A stretch of 64,000 nt of DNA from Kribbella sp. NBC_00382. GTDB taxonomy: Bacteria > Actinomycetota > Actinomycetes > Propionibacteriales > Kribbellaceae. Below are positions 34,595-43,561 of the stretch, piece after piece. The notes beneath the pieces are model-generated. The model did no database searches, had not been told where the DNA came from, and saw only the letters and a program-made list of their open reading frames with translations. The stretch is from the NCBI RefSeq assembly GCF_036067295.1, contig NZ_CP107954.1, positions 3,534,001 through 3,598,000 of the forward strand, given 5' to 3'. How positions within the stretch are numbered: position 1 is the first letter of the stretch; each line of letters begins with the position of its first letter. A program made the translations under genes and the position numbers.

Positions 34595-36028
34595 GTGACA
34601 CTTCGCTTGTACGACACCGCGACAGCAGCAGTGAGGGATTTCGAGCCGGTCCAGCCGGGCAAGGTCGGGATCTACCACTGTGGGCTGACGGTGCAGGGTG
34701 CCCCGCACGTCGGGCACATCTACAAGGAGATCGTGTTCGACGTGCTCCGGCGCTGGCTGGAGCGCTCCGGCTACGACGTCACCGTGATCGCGAACGTCAC
34801 TGACATCGACGACAAGATCCTGGCCAAGTCGGCCGAGCGCGGCGTGCCGTGGTGGGCGCACGCCTACGAGTTCGAGCGCGAACTGCACTGGGCGTACGAC
34901 GTACTGGGCTGCCGTCCGCCGACGTACGAGCCGCGGGCCACCGGGCACATCCCGGAGATGGTCGTGATGATCGACGAGCTGATCAGGCGCGGGCACGCGT
35001 ACGCCGCGGCCGACGGCTCCGGCGACGTCTACTTCGACGTGAAGTCCTGGCCGTCGTACGGCGAGCTGTCGAACCAGCGGATCGACGACATGGATCCGGC
35101 CGAGGACGCGGACCCGCGCGGCAAGCGCGACGTCCGCGACTTCGCGCTCTGGAAGGGCTACACCGAGGGCACCCCGAAGACGGCCTCGTGGCCGACCCCG
35201 TGGGGCGACGGCCGGCCGGGCTGGCACCTGGAGTGCTCGGCGATGGCCGGCAAGTACCTCGGCACCGAGTTCGACATCCACGGCGGCGGCCTCGACCTGC
35301 GCTTCCCGCACCACGAGAACGAACTGGCCCAGTCCAAGGCGGTCGGGCAGAAGTTCGCCCGCTTCTGGATGCACAGCGCGCTCGTCACCGCGGCCGGCGA
35401 GAAGATGTCGAAGTCGCTCGGCAACGGCGCGATCGTGCGCAACGTGGTCGAGCAGGTGCGGCCGATCGAGCTGCGCTACTACCTGGTGAGCTCGCACTAC
35501 CGTTCGGTGGTCGAGTTCTCGATGGGTGCGCTCGAGGAGTCCGCGACGAGCTTCCAGCGGATCGAGGGGTACGTCGATCGCGCGACCGAGGTGACCGGTG
35601 GCGTTTCGCCGGCCGCCGATGTTCCGCAGTCGTTCGCCGACGCGATGGACGACGACCTGGGGACGCCGGCCGCCGTTGCAGTACTGCACAACACCGTGCG
35701 GGACGGCAACAAGCTGGTCGCCGATGGCGATTCCCCTGCCCTGCAAGAGAACCTGGCCGCAGTACGGGCCATGCTCGGTGTGCTCGGGCTCGACCCGCTG
35801 GCCGAGCCGTGGGCCTCGCGTGCCGGTGGCACCGAGGAGCTCACCGAGGTGGTGGACGGCCTGGTGAAGGCGCTGCTGGCGCAGCGGCAGGCCGCCCGTG
35901 AACGCAAGGACTATGCCGCGTCGGACGACATCCGCGACCGGCTCAAGGCGCTCGGCGTCGTCGTCGAGGACACCCCACAGGGTGCCCGCTGGACGATCGC
36001 CGGGCCCGAATCAACCGAAGGAAACTGA
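34595..36028 (+). CDS. cysS: Cysteinyl-tRNA synthetase
   Basis: A 477-aa class I aminoacyl-tRNA synthetase. The zinc and ATP site is [20 protein letters not shown] with the HIGH-type motif HVGH. The [29 protein letters not shown] and [10 protein letters not shown] (KMSKS) blocks are intact. GTG 34595 starts the family N-terminus ([13 protein letters not shown]). TACCCT 7 nt upstream could be a -10 for leaderless transcription. It is distinct from mycothiol ligase MshC, which has a shorter C-terminus. It is followed 1 nt after its stop by rlmB. Confidence 0.95.
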   Translation: MTLRLYDTATAAVRDFEPVQPGKVGIYHCGLTVQGAPHVGHIYKEIVFDVLRRWLERSGYDVTVIANVTDIDDKILAKSAERGVPWWAHAYEFERELHWAYDVLGCRPPTYEPRATGHIPEMVVMIDELIRRGHAYAAADGSGDVYFDVKSWPSYGELSNQRIDDMDPAEDADPRGKRDVRDFALWKGYTEGTPKTASWPTPWGDGRPGWHLECSAMAGKYLGTEFDIHGGGLDLRFPHHENELAQSKAVGQKFARFWMHSALVTAAGEKMSKSLGNGAIVRNVVEQVRPIELRYYLVSSHYRSVVEFSMGALEESATSFQRIEGYVDRATEVTGGVSPAADVPQSFADAMDDDLGTPAAVAVLHNTVRDGNKLVADGDSPALQENLAAVRAMLGVLGLDPLAEPWASRAGGTEELTEVVDGLVKALLAQRQAARERKDYAASDDIRDRLKALGVVVEDTPQGARWTIAGPESTEGN

Positions 36029-36029
36029 A

Positions 36030-36986
36030 GTGCCAGGCAGTAGTCAACGCAAGGGTGCGATCCGCAAGAAGCGCGGCAATCCGACCGCCGGGTCGGGCGG
36101 TCGGGTCCGGCAGGGCCTCGAAGGCAGAGGCCCGACGCCGAAGGCGGTCGACCGCACTAAGCACCCAGCGCACAAGCGGGCCAAGGCCAAGGAGCGCGCC
36201 GAGAAGCGCACCACCAGCCGCCGTCCCGACCGCAAGGACACCGAGGCGACGGTCGAGTGGGTCTACGGCCGCAACCCCGTGGTCGAGGCGCTGCGCGCAG
36301 GGGTCCCGATCAACGCGCTGTATGTTGCCGAGGGCACCGAACGCGACGCCCGGCTGCGGGAGGCGCTGCTGATCGCCACCGAGCACGGCATCTCGCTGCT
36401 CGAGGTGCCGCGGATCGAGATGGACCGGCTGACCAGCCACGGCGCCCACCAGGGCCTCGCGGTCCAGATCCCGCCGTACGAGTACGCCCACCCGGACGAC
36501 CTGCTGTCCCGGGCGTACGACGCCGGCCAGGTGCCGCTCATCGTCGCCCTCGACGGCGTCACGGACCCGCGCAACCTGGGCGCCATCACGCGTTCGGCGG
36601 CTGCTTTCGGCGCGCACGGCGTACTGGTTCCTGAGCGGCGTACCGCCTCGATGACAGCCTCGGCCTGGAAGACCTCAGCCGGCGCCGCGGCCCGCATCCC
36701 GGTGGCCCGCGCCACCAACCTCAACCGAGCCCTCAAGTCCTACAAGGACGCCGGTCTCCTGATCATCGGCCTCGACATGGGCGGCGAGGTAGAACTCCCC
36801 GACCTCGAAGCCGCCACCGAGCCGATCGTCCTGGTAGTCGGCTCCGAAGGCAAAGGCCTGGCCCGCCTGGTCCGCGAAAACTGCGACCTCATCGTCTCCA
36901 TCCCGATGACCAGCGCCACCGAATCCCTCAACGCGGGAATCGCCACCGGCGTAGCCCTCTACGAAATCTCCCGCCGCCGCGGCTGA
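36030..36986 (+). CDS. rlmB: RlmB: 23S rRNA (guanosine-2'-O-)-methyltransferase
   Basis: A 318-aa SpoU/TrmH-family SPOUT methyltransferase. A basic, disordered N-terminus (about 1-70: [20 protein letters not shown]) is common in actinobacterial copies. The substrate-binding domain starts [14 protein letters not shown]. The knot motifs are [33 protein letters not shown] and [20 protein letters not shown]. It methylates the ribose of a guanosine in 23S rRNA using SAM. GTG 36030 has AAGGAAA upstream and lies 1 nt after the cysS stop. Its 3' third is C-rich. A 72-bp hairpin element begins 15 nt after the stop. Confidence 0.93.
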   Translation: MPGSSQRKGAIRKKRGNPTAGSGGRVRQGLEGRGPTPKAVDRTKHPAHKRAKAKERAEKRTTSRRPDRKDTEATVEWVYGRNPVVEALRAGVPINALYVAEGTERDARLREALLIATEHGISLLEVPRIEMDRLTSHGAHQGLAVQIPPYEYAHPDDLLSRAYDAGQVPLIVALDGVTDPRNLGAITRSAAAFGAHGVLVPERRTASMTASAWKTSAGAAARIPVARATNLNRALKSYKDAGLLIIGLDMGGEVELPDLEAATEPIVLVVGSEGKGLARLVRENCDLIVSIPMTSATESLNAGIATGVALYEISRRRG

Positions 36987-37000
36987 TCCCAGCCATCCGT

Positions 37001-37072
37001 GGCGACCTTGAACACCAAACGGCGACCTTGAACAGGTAGTAACTTGTTCAAGGTCGCCTCTTGGTGTTCAAG
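37001..37072. repeat. 72-bp hairpin element, left copy
   Basis: The core GGCGACCTTGAACA (37021-37034) pairs with TGTTCAAGGTCGCC (37045-37058) around a 10-nt loop GGTAGTAACT. Outside it, CTTGAACACCAA pairs with TTGGTGTTCAAG (37061-37072). It begins with an extra GGCGAC. It lies between rlmB and the convergent AbiEi-like gene, and the stop codon of the latter (37068-37070) falls within the outer arm. A near-identical copy sits at 38075-38146. Confidence 0.85.
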
Positions 37073-38006
37073 CTGACAAGGCCGGTACGCCGAGCAGGCG
37101 GCGGAGGCGGGCGGCGGTTGCTTGGGGGTGGTCGAGGTCGGCCCAGGTGATGCGGGCGAAGGCGTAGCCCTCTTCGCGGAGACGGTCTTCGCGCCACTTC
37201 TCGGCTATCAGAGCCTTGGAGCTCTCGTACTTCAGAGCTCCGTCGAACTCGACGATCAGGTGGTCGAGCAGAAGGAAATCGACCCGCGCGAGAAGCCGTC
37301 CTTCCGAATCGTGGATCTCCACTTGGGTTCTAGGGGTGGGCAGGCCTTCGTTGGCCATCAGCACCCGGAGCCGCGACTCGCCCACCGACTCGCTCGTTCC
37401 ATCGGCGAAGGCGACTGCGGCACGGGCGGCCGGCGATCTGGGCCAGTGCTCGAGGTAGTCGACCATCCTGGTCAGCTCTTCGGACGTCACCACTCCAGCC
37501 CGTAGCGCCGCGTCCGCCAACACGACGCCGACCTCGTACGACGAAGTACAGGCTGTCTCGACGATTGCCCTGGCCGGAGCGGTTACCCGCAGACCGAATA
37601 CGTCGCAGACCTCGTCTGTCGCGAGTACCGTCCGATGGACCTGAACCGAACGGTCGGATCGTGCCCGGCCCGCGGTTCTCGTCACGTGAACCCTGCTGTG
37701 GTCCAGGCCCCAGGCTGGGAGCCCATGGAGCAAGGTGGCTGACTGATGGCTGATCACCACCTCACCATCCAGCCGCCCGACTACAGCCCGCGCCATCAGA
37801 GTGTGCAGTCGCTCCGTACGAGCCCAAGGCGACTCGTCCTCCGGCCAGTCACCGGCTTCGTAGTACACGTCGCGGCACAAGCGTTTCCACTGTCCGTGCT
37901 TGAGTCGAAGTCGAATCTCACTGCCGGTGTAAGCGGCCTCCAATGCATCGGCCCGGCTGAACCACCCGCCCCGCTCGCGCACCACCCGCTGCAATTTCTT
38001 GTTCAC
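37068..38006 (-). CDS. AbiEi-like winged-helix protein with DUF559/Vsr-like endonuclease domain
   Basis: A 312-aa protein. The N-terminal part is an AbiEi-type winged helix (GWFSRADALEAAYTGSEIRL, QWKRLCRDVYYEAG), then an antitoxin-like middle (ISHQSATLLHGLPAWGLDHS, LRVTAPARAIVETA). The C-terminus resembles DUF559/very-short-patch-repair nucleases: RVDFLLLDHLIVEFDGALKY with a PD-(D/E)xK-like D...E.DG pattern, then WREDRLREEGYAFARITWAD. No toxin partner is adjacent. GTG 38006 is a tentative start; the open frame extends 22 codons upstream. It is bracketed by two 72-bp hairpins. Such genes are abundant in actinobacteria, and their function is unknown. Confidence 0.72.
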   Translation of the reverse strand: MNKKLQRVVRERGGWFSRADALEAAYTGSEIRLRLKHGQWKRLCRDVYYEAGDWPEDESPWARTERLHTLMARAVVGRLDGEVVISHQSATLLHGLPAWGLDHSRVHVTRTAGRARSDRSVQVHRTVLATDEVCDVFGLRVTAPARAIVETACTSSYEVGVVLADAALRAGVVTSEELTRMVDYLEHWPRSPAARAAVAFADGTSESVGESRLRVLMANEGLPTPRTQVEIHDSEGRLLARVDFLLLDHLIVEFDGALKYESSKALIAEKWREDRLREEGYAFARITWADLDHPQATAARLRRLLGVPALSA

Positions 38007-38074
38007 ACCAAACAAGGTGCCCCCAACCCCCACCGCAACCAGCCCTGACTTTCCCCTTGGGGATAACCACATCT

Positions 38075-38146
38075 GGCGACCTTGAACACCAAACGGCGAC
38101 CTTGAACAAGTTATTACCTGTTCAAGGTCGCCGCTTGGTGTTCAAG
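38075..38146. repeat. 72-bp hairpin element, right copy
   Basis: The same element as at 37001-37072: GGCGACCTTGAACA (38095-38108) pairs with TGTTCAAGGTCGCC (38119-38132), and the outer arms CTTGAACACCAA and TTGGTGTTCAAG are conserved. The loop is AGTTATTACC, which is the reverse complement of the left loop with one mismatch, so the hairpin head is inverted relative to the left copy. It lies 69 bp upstream of the AbiEi-like start and 19 bp from the streptogrisin-1 stop. Confidence 0.85.
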
Positions 38147-38164
38147 CAGACCAGAAGAGAACGG

Positions 38165-39031
38165 TCAGTACACGTTGACGTTGTAGGTGGAGAGGGCTTC
38201 GGGGACGGGCTGGAAGTAGGTGGTGCCGCCGGAGGAGCAGTCGCCGGAGCCGCCGGAGGTCAGGCCTAGGGCGGTGGTGCCGGAGAAGAGGGCGCCGCCG
38301 GAGTCGCCTCCCTCGGCGCAGACGTTGGTCTGGATGAGGCCGGTGACGGTGCCTTCGGCGTAGTTGACGGTGGCGTTGATGCCGGTGACGGTGCCGGTGT
38401 GGACCTGGGTGGTGCTGCCGCTGCGGGTGACGGACTGCCCGACGGTGGCGTCACCGGCCGAGGTGATCTCCTGGAACGAGCCGTTGTAGAGGTCCACGTT
38501 GCCGGGCGGTTCCGGCGTACCGGCCGGGTACTTCACCAAGGCGTAGTCGTTGCCGGGGAAGCTCGAGCCCTGAGTGTCGCCGACCGTCTGGGTGTGGGCG
38601 CCGTCGGCGTACCAGGTGGCCGCGATGTTGCCGCAGTGGCCGGCGGTCAGGAAGTAGTACGAGCTGCCGTCGGTGACGTTGAAGCCGAGCGAGCAGCGGT
38701 ACTGGCCGCCATAGATGGCGTCGCCGCCGCTGAGTTTCTTGGACAGCTTGCCCTGCATCTTCTCGACCTTGACCTTGCCACCGAACTGCTTGGTGACGCC
38801 GGTCAGCGCGTCGAGCTTCGAGCCGGTGACGGTGTCGTCGTACGAGACGGTGACGACTCCGGTCTTCGCGTCGGTCACCCAGGTGGTGCCCGGGATCGAC
38901 GCTTCACGCGTCAGCGTCGCGCTGATCGCCGCCGGACCGGGTGGCGCGGCGGTGGCCGAGGTGGCCAGCAGAGAGGTGGTGGCGACGAGCCCGGCTGTTG
39001 CCAGGAGTGCCGCGGTACGGGATATACGCAT
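38165..39031 (-). CDS. Streptogrisin-type serine protease 1 (S1E)
   Basis: A 288-aa secreted protease. A signal peptide ([20 protein letters not shown]) and a propeptide of about 75 residues lead to the mature start near [16 protein letters not shown]. The chymotrypsin-fold triad is His132 (LTAGHC), Asp162 (GNDYALV) and Ser244 (EGGDSGG), with paired cysteines around the His and near the Ser. ATG 39031 has GAGGAG at about 10 nt. It is adjacent to a close paralogue at 39253-40125 on the same strand. Probably an extracellular nutrient protease. Confidence 0.9.
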   Translation of the reverse strand: MRISRTAALLATAGLVATTSLLATSATAAPPGPAAISATLTREASIPGTTWVTDAKTGVVTVSYDDTVTGSKLDALTGVTKQFGGKVKVEKMQGKLSKKLSGGDAIYGGQYRCSLGFNVTDGSSYYFLTAGHCGNIAATWYADGAHTQTVGDTQGSSFPGNDYALVKYPAGTPEPPGNVDLYNGSFQEITSAGDATVGQSVTRSGSTTQVHTGTVTGINATVNYAEGTVTGLIQTNVCAEGGDSGGALFSGTTALGLTSGGSGDCSSGGTTYFQPVPEALSTYNVNVY

Positions 39032-39204
39032 AGTCAGTCTCCTCACGATGAGGACGCATTCGGGGGCGGACGCGTCCTAGACCTAACCGAGGAGAGACCT
39101 ACCCGGGCTTTCGGTGCGTACTCGGATCACTCCAGAAGGTGAGGGTCATCCCTCATCTGGCCGAGCCGATGTTATGTACGTACCTAACTCGCGGGTTATG
39201 ACAA

Positions 39205-39237
39205 ACGCCCCCCGCCACACGAGGTGGCAGGGGGCGT
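39205..39237 (-). terminator. Terminator of streptogrisin 2
   Basis: ACGCCCCCCGCCAC (39205-39218) pairs with GTGGCAGGGGGCGT (39224-39237), with one mismatch and a 5-nt loop. On the minus strand the stem is followed by TTTGTC. It lies 16 nt beyond the stop at 39253. Confidence 0.75.
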
Positions 39238-39252
39238 CCGGTAATCACAGAC

Positions 39253-40125
39253 TCAGTAGACGCTCACGCCGTAGACGTTCAGCGCCTCCTGGACCGGCTG
39301 GAAGAAGGTCGTACCACCGGAGGAGCAGTTGCCGCTGCCGCCGGAGGTCAGGCCCAGGGCCTTGGTGCCGGCGAACAGCGCGCCGCCGGAGTCGCCACCC
39401 TCGGCGCAGACGTTGGTGCGGATCAGGCCGGTGACGGTGCCCTCGGCGTAGTTCACCGTGGCGTTCAGGGCCTGGACCGTGCCGCTGTGCACGTGCGTGG
39501 TGCTACCGCTGCGCTTGACGGCTTGACCGACAGTGGGGTTGCCGGACGTGGTGATGTCCTGGAAGCTGCCGTTGTAGAGGTCGACGTTCCCGGGCGGGAC
39601 GGTGCCGGCCGGGTACTTCACCAGGGCGTAGTCGTTGCCCGGGAAGCTCGAACCCTGGGTGGTCCCGATCGTGGTGGTGTGGGACGAGTTCGAGTACCAG
39701 GTTGAGGCGATGTTGCCGCAGTGACCGGCGGTGAGGAAGTAGTACGTGCTGCCGCTGCGGACGTTGAAGCCCAGCGAGCAGCGGTACTGGCCGCCGTAGA
39801 TGGCGTCGCCACCGCTGACGTACTTGGTCAGCTTGCCGGACAGCTTCTCCAGGGTGACCCGGCTGCCGAACTGCTTGGTGACGCCGGTCAGCGACGCGAG
39901 CTTCGAGCCGGTCACGGTGCTGTCGTACGAGACGATGATCCGGCCGTCCGGCTGGGTGCTCCAGGCGGTACCGGGGATCGACGCCTGCTGGCTCAGCGTG
40001 GACGTGATCGCTGCTGCCGACAAGGTCGGGATGGGGGCGGGTGCGGCCGACGCCTGGGTGGCGAGCAGTCCTGCCGCTGCCAGACCTACGGTGCCGAGTA
40101 CTGCGGTGATACGGGCGAACTTCAC
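39253..40125 (-). CDS. Streptogrisin-type serine protease 2 (S1E)
   Basis: A 290-aa paralogue of the protease downstream. A signal peptide ([20 protein letters not shown]) precedes a short propeptide and the mature domain [18 protein letters not shown]. The triad is His135 (LTAGHC), Asp165 (GNDYALV) and Ser246 (EGGDSGG). Both copies end in a VY-containing strand (YGVSVY here, YNVNVY in copy 1). GTG 40125 has GAGGAGG 7 nt upstream. Its own terminator separates it from copy 1, so the two are probably transcribed separately despite tandem duplication. Confidence 0.9.
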   Translation of the reverse strand: MKFARITAVLGTVGLAAAGLLATQASAAPAPIPTLSAAAITSTLSQQASIPGTAWSTQPDGRIIVSYDSTVTGSKLASLTGVTKQFGSRVTLEKLSGKLTKYVSGGDAIYGGQYRCSLGFNVRSGSTYYFLTAGHCGNIASTWYSNSSHTTTIGTTQGSSFPGNDYALVKYPAGTVPPGNVDLYNGSFQDITTSGNPTVGQAVKRSGSTTHVHSGTVQALNATVNYAEGTVTGLIRTNVCAEGGDSGGALFAGTKALGLTSGGSGNCSSGGTTFFQPVQEALNVYGVSVY

Positions 40126-40242
40126 GGTCAGCCTCCTCGTGGGGTGAGGACGCGCTCGGGGCGGGAGCGTCCTTGATCCAACCGTGATCTGTTCTACCCG
40201 AAACTGTCATAAAGTACCCGGTCCAACCCGGAGCGTAAGGGT

Positions 40243-41916
40243 TTACCTCCGTCGCGGCCCTTGCATACCCTCAGGCGCGACCCGGTAACGCAGCGTGCTC
40301 GTCAGCTCCTGCCGACCGTTCACCATTCGCGCGTGATCCACGTCGACGGCCGCGTCCTCGCCGTACACGGTCACCGTCATCACGCCGTTTTCGAACCACG
40401 GCCCGTACGCCGTACGCCACCCAGCAGCCACATCGCGCACCCCGGCCGACCGCGACAGTCCGTGCAGAACCTTCGTCAATCCACGACTGTCGAGCAGTTT
40501 GTTGGCCAGCCTGATATGCCAACCAACCGGATTGCGGAACGGCGACATCGTCAGTTGCCGGATCGCCGTACCGGGATGCTCGACGTCCGTCAGCGACGCC
40601 TCGGCCAGGTAGCTGCAGTGCACGTCACCCGACAGCATCAAGATCGAGTTCGGCGGATTCTCCGAGCGAACCAGATCGCCAAGCAGGTCGGTCAGGTCGT
40701 CGAAGGACCGGCGGAACGACGCCCAGTGCTCCAGATCCATGCCCTGCCGGATCTTCTCGCCCAGCCTGGCCCCGAGCGGACCCCAGGCGCCTGACGAGAT
40801 CGCCTCGTCCCAGCCCTCCAGGTGATGCAGCCCCGGCGTGAGCAGGAACGGCAGCGTGGACGCGAGCAGTAGATGGTTGATCGGCTGGGTCGCGTCGATC
40901 GTGTGCCGGCGGACCCACTCCCACTCGTGCGCGTCGACCATCGCCCGCTGATCGGGTTGCAGCTCCCGCGAGCACCGGGAGTCCACCGCCACCAGTCGCA
41001 CGCCTCGAGACCGCGCCCCGAAGTCGCGGTAGAAACTCCAGCGGGTGGAGACCGGGTCCTCGTCCGCCTCCCAGGCGAACGCGTCGAGGTAGGAGCTGCG
41101 CTCGTCCTCGTCGTCCAGCCCGCGCATCGCGGCGTACGTCGGATCCTTGTCGAGCTGCTCCGGCGACAGATTGCCGAGGTGCTGGTAGACCCAGTACGAC
41201 GCGTAGGCGCCGACCACGCGATCGTGCCACCACGGTTGCGCGGTGATCCACCGTCGCCAGGTCAGCGAGGTGTTCCAGTCGTCGCGCAGATCGTGGTCGT
41301 CGAGCAGCATGCACAGCGGCACGGTCGAGAACAGCCACCGGACGGCGGGGTTCAGCCAGGCATCGTCGTACAGCCAGGTGTACTCCTCGAAGTTGCCGAT
41401 CTCGTCGGCCACCTCGGACCCCTGCCGGCCACCGTGCGCCGCCCGCAGCTTCTTCAGCACAGCGTCGGACGGGTCATCGGCGTACACCTGATCACCCAGC
41501 AACAGCACCGCATCAGGCCAGTCCGCATCCCCCGATGACATCCGCTCGGCCAGCGCCACCAGCGCGTCCGGTCCGAAATCCTTGAACCCCTGCTCGTCGA
41601 ACGGCGCTGACCGCCGGCACGACCCGAAGGTCAGCCGGAAGGTCCCGTCGGCCCGAGGAGTGCGGATCACGCTCGGACCGTAGGGACTCTCCGCCAGCGG
41701 CCACGCCTTCACGCCGTCCAGATGCACCTCGTACGGCGTTGCGCTGGCCGGCTCCAGCCCTTCGACCAGTACCAGCGCGTAGTGATGCCCGTGCACCGAC
41801 CAGGTCTGGGCCCGGTGCCCGAGTACTTCGACCTCACCCGCCGAGGTGGTCTCCACCCAGACGGTCGCCCGTGTCTCGTCGACGTACCGGAGCAGCGGAC
41901 CCAGCTTCAGTTGCAT
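40243..41916 (-). CDS. PhoD-like alkaline phosphatase family protein
   Basis: A 557-aa metallophosphoesterase of the PhoD type. The N-terminal beta domain (RYVDETRATVWVETTSAGEV) precedes the catalytic domain: LTFGSCRRSAPF, VLLLGDQVYADDPS, CMLLDDHDLRDDW and LMLSGDVHCSYLAEA, which supply metal ligands. No Tat signal is seen at the N-terminus, unlike classical secreted PhoD, so it is probably cytoplasmic. The real substrate (phosphodiesters or other) is uncertain. It lies between streptogrisin genes on the same strand. Confidence 0.85.
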   Translation of the reverse strand: MQLKLGPLLRYVDETRATVWVETTSAGEVEVLGHRAQTWSVHGHHYALVLVEGLEPASATPYEVHLDGVKAWPLAESPYGPSVIRTPRADGTFRLTFGSCRRSAPFDEQGFKDFGPDALVALAERMSSGDADWPDAVLLLGDQVYADDPSDAVLKKLRAAHGGRQGSEVADEIGNFEEYTWLYDDAWLNPAVRWLFSTVPLCMLLDDHDLRDDWNTSLTWRRWITAQPWWHDRVVGAYASYWVYQHLGNLSPEQLDKDPTYAAMRGLDDEDERSSYLDAFAWEADEDPVSTRWSFYRDFGARSRGVRLVAVDSRCSRELQPDQRAMVDAHEWEWVRRHTIDATQPINHLLLASTLPFLLTPGLHHLEGWDEAISSGAWGPLGARLGEKIRQGMDLEHWASFRRSFDDLTDLLGDLVRSENPPNSILMLSGDVHCSYLAEASLTDVEHPGTAIRQLTMSPFRNPVGWHIRLANKLLDSRGLTKVLHGLSRSAGVRDVAAGWRTAYGPWFENGVMTVTVYGEDAAVDVDHARMVNGRQELTSTLRYRVAPEGMQGPRRR

Positions 41917-41943
41917 TCAGGAAACGCTACCGCGCTCCCCAAG

Positions 41944-42834
41944 TCAGTAAACGTTGACGCCGTACGCGTTCATCGCCTCGATCACCGGCTGGAAGTAGGT
42001 GACGCCACCCGAGCTGCAGTCGCCGGTACCGCCGGAGGTGAGCCCGTAGGCGTACGTGCGGTAGAACAGCGGGCCGCCGGAGTCGCCCGGCTCGGCGCAG
42101 ACGTTGGTGCGGATCAGGTTGCCCACTGCACCTTCGTCGTAGATCACCGTGGCGTTCAGGCCGGTGACCTTGCCGCCGTGCAGGCCGCTGGTGACGCCCG
42201 TGCGGTAGACCGTCTGGCCGAGGCCCGGGTTGGCCGCCCTGACGATGTCCTGGGAGTGGCCGTTGTAGAGGCTCACACTGCCGCCGGGTGTGAGGCCGGC
42301 CCGGTAGACGACCAGGGCGTAGTCGTTGCCCGGGAAGCTGGGCCGGAGAACCGTGCCGACCAGGTTCCGGTGGCTCTCGTCGCTGTACCAGGTGGCGGCG
42401 TCCTTACCGCAGTGCCCGGCGGTCAGCAGGTAGTACCTGCCCTTGCGCTGGACGTTGAACCCGGCCGAGCAGGTCCAGTCGCCGCCGTAGATCCCACCAC
42501 CGCCGTTGACGTACTTGGTCAGCTTGCCGGGGAGCTTCTCCATCACGACCTGGTCCCCGAACTGCTGGGTGAGCTGGGTCAGCGACTTGTACTTGCTGCC
42601 GATCACAGTCGAGTCGTAGGAGACGACGACCTTGCCGTCCGGCCTGGTCATCCAGGCGGTGCCAGGGACGGTGTTGTCCTTGGCCAGGGCGGCGGAGATC
42701 GCAGTGGCGGTACGCGGTCCGGGCGGCGTCTGCTGGGGGACGGCCGAGGCGGCGTTGGCGGCTGGGATGGCGAGCAGGGCGAGCGCACCGGTGGCCAGCG
42801 TCGCCACTGCGCGGCGGAGGGAAGGCGATGTCAT
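41944..42834 (-). CDS. Streptogrisin-type serine protease 3 (S1E)
   Basis: A 296-aa secreted protease, more diverged than copies 1 and 2. A signal peptide (RRAVATLATGALALLAIPAA) and propeptide precede the mature start near GGGGIYGGDWTCSAGFNV. The triad is His141 (LTAGHC), Asp171 (GNDYALV) and Ser252 (EPGDSGGP). ATG 42834 has AAAGG about 9 nt upstream; an in-frame GTG lies three codons earlier. It is separated from the other two by the PhoD-like gene. The EPGDSGG variant and Lys-rich propeptide suggest a different substrate preference, but this is inference. Confidence 0.88.
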   Translation of the reverse strand: MTSPSLRRAVATLATGALALLAIPAANAASAVPQQTPPGPRTATAISAALAKDNTVPGTAWMTRPDGKVVVSYDSTVIGSKYKSLTQLTQQFGDQVVMEKLPGKLTKYVNGGGGIYGGDWTCSAGFNVQRKGRYYLLTAGHCGKDAATWYSDESHRNLVGTVLRPSFPGNDYALVVYRAGLTPGGSVSLYNGHSQDIVRAANPGLGQTVYRTGVTSGLHGGKVTGLNATVIYDEGAVGNLIRTNVCAEPGDSGGPLFYRTYAYGLTSGGTGDCSSGGVTYFQPVIEAMNAYGVNVY

Positions 42835-42891
42835 GAGAGACACCTTTCCACTGCGACCGGTTCAGCCGGGGGAGATGGCACCAACCTGTCG

Positions 42892-43476
42892 CTAGTCGTG
42901 GCGCAGCGAGTGCAGGACGAACGAGGAGAGCTCCCGGTACGCCTCGGCGTCGCTGAGCCCGGTACGCCGGGCGATGTCGCCACGCTGGATCGCCTGCATC
43001 GTGTGCGCGACCATCTCGGCCGCGAAGCCGATGTCGAGTTGCCGGAACGCCCGGCTCTCGATCCCCTCCTCGATCAGCGTCCGGACCCGGTCGGCCGCGA
43101 TCCGGGTGTTGCGCTCGTACACCGACCGGGCCGGCGCGAACGTCGCGACGTCGTCCAGGAAGGTCCGGCTGGCCGGCCGCAGCGCGTCCGCGACGGCGTT
43201 CAGGTACGCCGCGATCCGGCGGTCCGGCCGGGTCTGCTTGGCCACCGCCGACTCCACCTCCGCGGTGGCATTCTTGAAGTAGTGCTTGACCACCTCGACG
43301 GCGAGCTGCTCCTTGCTCGGTGCCAGCGCGTACAGGGTCGTCTTGCTGCAGCGCAGCTCGGCCGCCAGGTCGTCCAGGGTGAACCGGCTGAAGCCTTGGG
43401 TGAGGAACAGGGACAGGAGCCGGTCGAGCAGTTCGGACTGCCTGCGGGTACGACGCCCCGGGACGACTGTTGTCAT
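42892..43476 (-). CDS. TetR family regulator of the adjacent acyl-CoA dehydrogenase operon
   Basis: A 194-aa TetR-type repressor. HTH region: ELLDRLLSLFLTQGFSRFTL then DDLAAELRCSKTTLYALAPS followed by KEQL. The C-terminal half (about 70-190) is helical and resembles acyl-CoA-responsive TetR proteins such as FadR/KstR-like regulators. It is divergent from the acyl-CoA dehydrogenase gene with an 85-bp shared region that contains a GATAC/GTATC dyad. By position it probably represses the dehydrogenase-SDR operon and is released by an acyl-CoA ligand; this is inference. Confidence 0.85.
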   Translation of the reverse strand: MTTVVPGRRTRRQSELLDRLLSLFLTQGFSRFTLDDLAAELRCSKTTLYALAPSKEQLAVEVVKHYFKNATAEVESAVAKQTRPDRRIAAYLNAVADALRPASRTFLDDVATFAPARSVYERNTRIAADRVRTLIEEGIESRAFRQLDIGFAAEMVAHTMQAIQRGDIARRTGLSDAEAYRELSSFVLHSLRHD

Positions 43477-43494
43477 ATCGAGACAGCATAGAAC

Positions 43495-43534
43495 GATACG
43501 GAACTTTGGTCTTCAGTATCGATAGGAGTATCAT
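43495..43534 (+). promoter_or_regulatory. Promoter and operator of the acyl-CoA dehydrogenase operon
   Basis: -35 TTGGTC (43506-43511) and -10 TATCAT (43529-43534) are spaced by 17 bp. They are overlapped by the dyad CGATAC (43494-43499) / GTATCG (43516-43521) with a 16-bp spacer and a further GTATC at 43528. Binding of the divergent TetR protein here would block the polymerase. Confidence 0.5.
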
Positions 43535-43561
43535 TTCGGTACCCGTGGAGAGGGGTGCCTG

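Noticed and set aside
37001..37072. Simple rho-independent terminator of rlmB
   Set aside because: It may terminate transcription, but the near-identical second copy upstream of the next gene and the lack of a T-tract show it is more than a terminator.
41722..43491. 589-aa plus-strand frame over streptogrisin 3
   Set aside because: Antisense to the protease and TetR genes, low-complexity composition, no domain.
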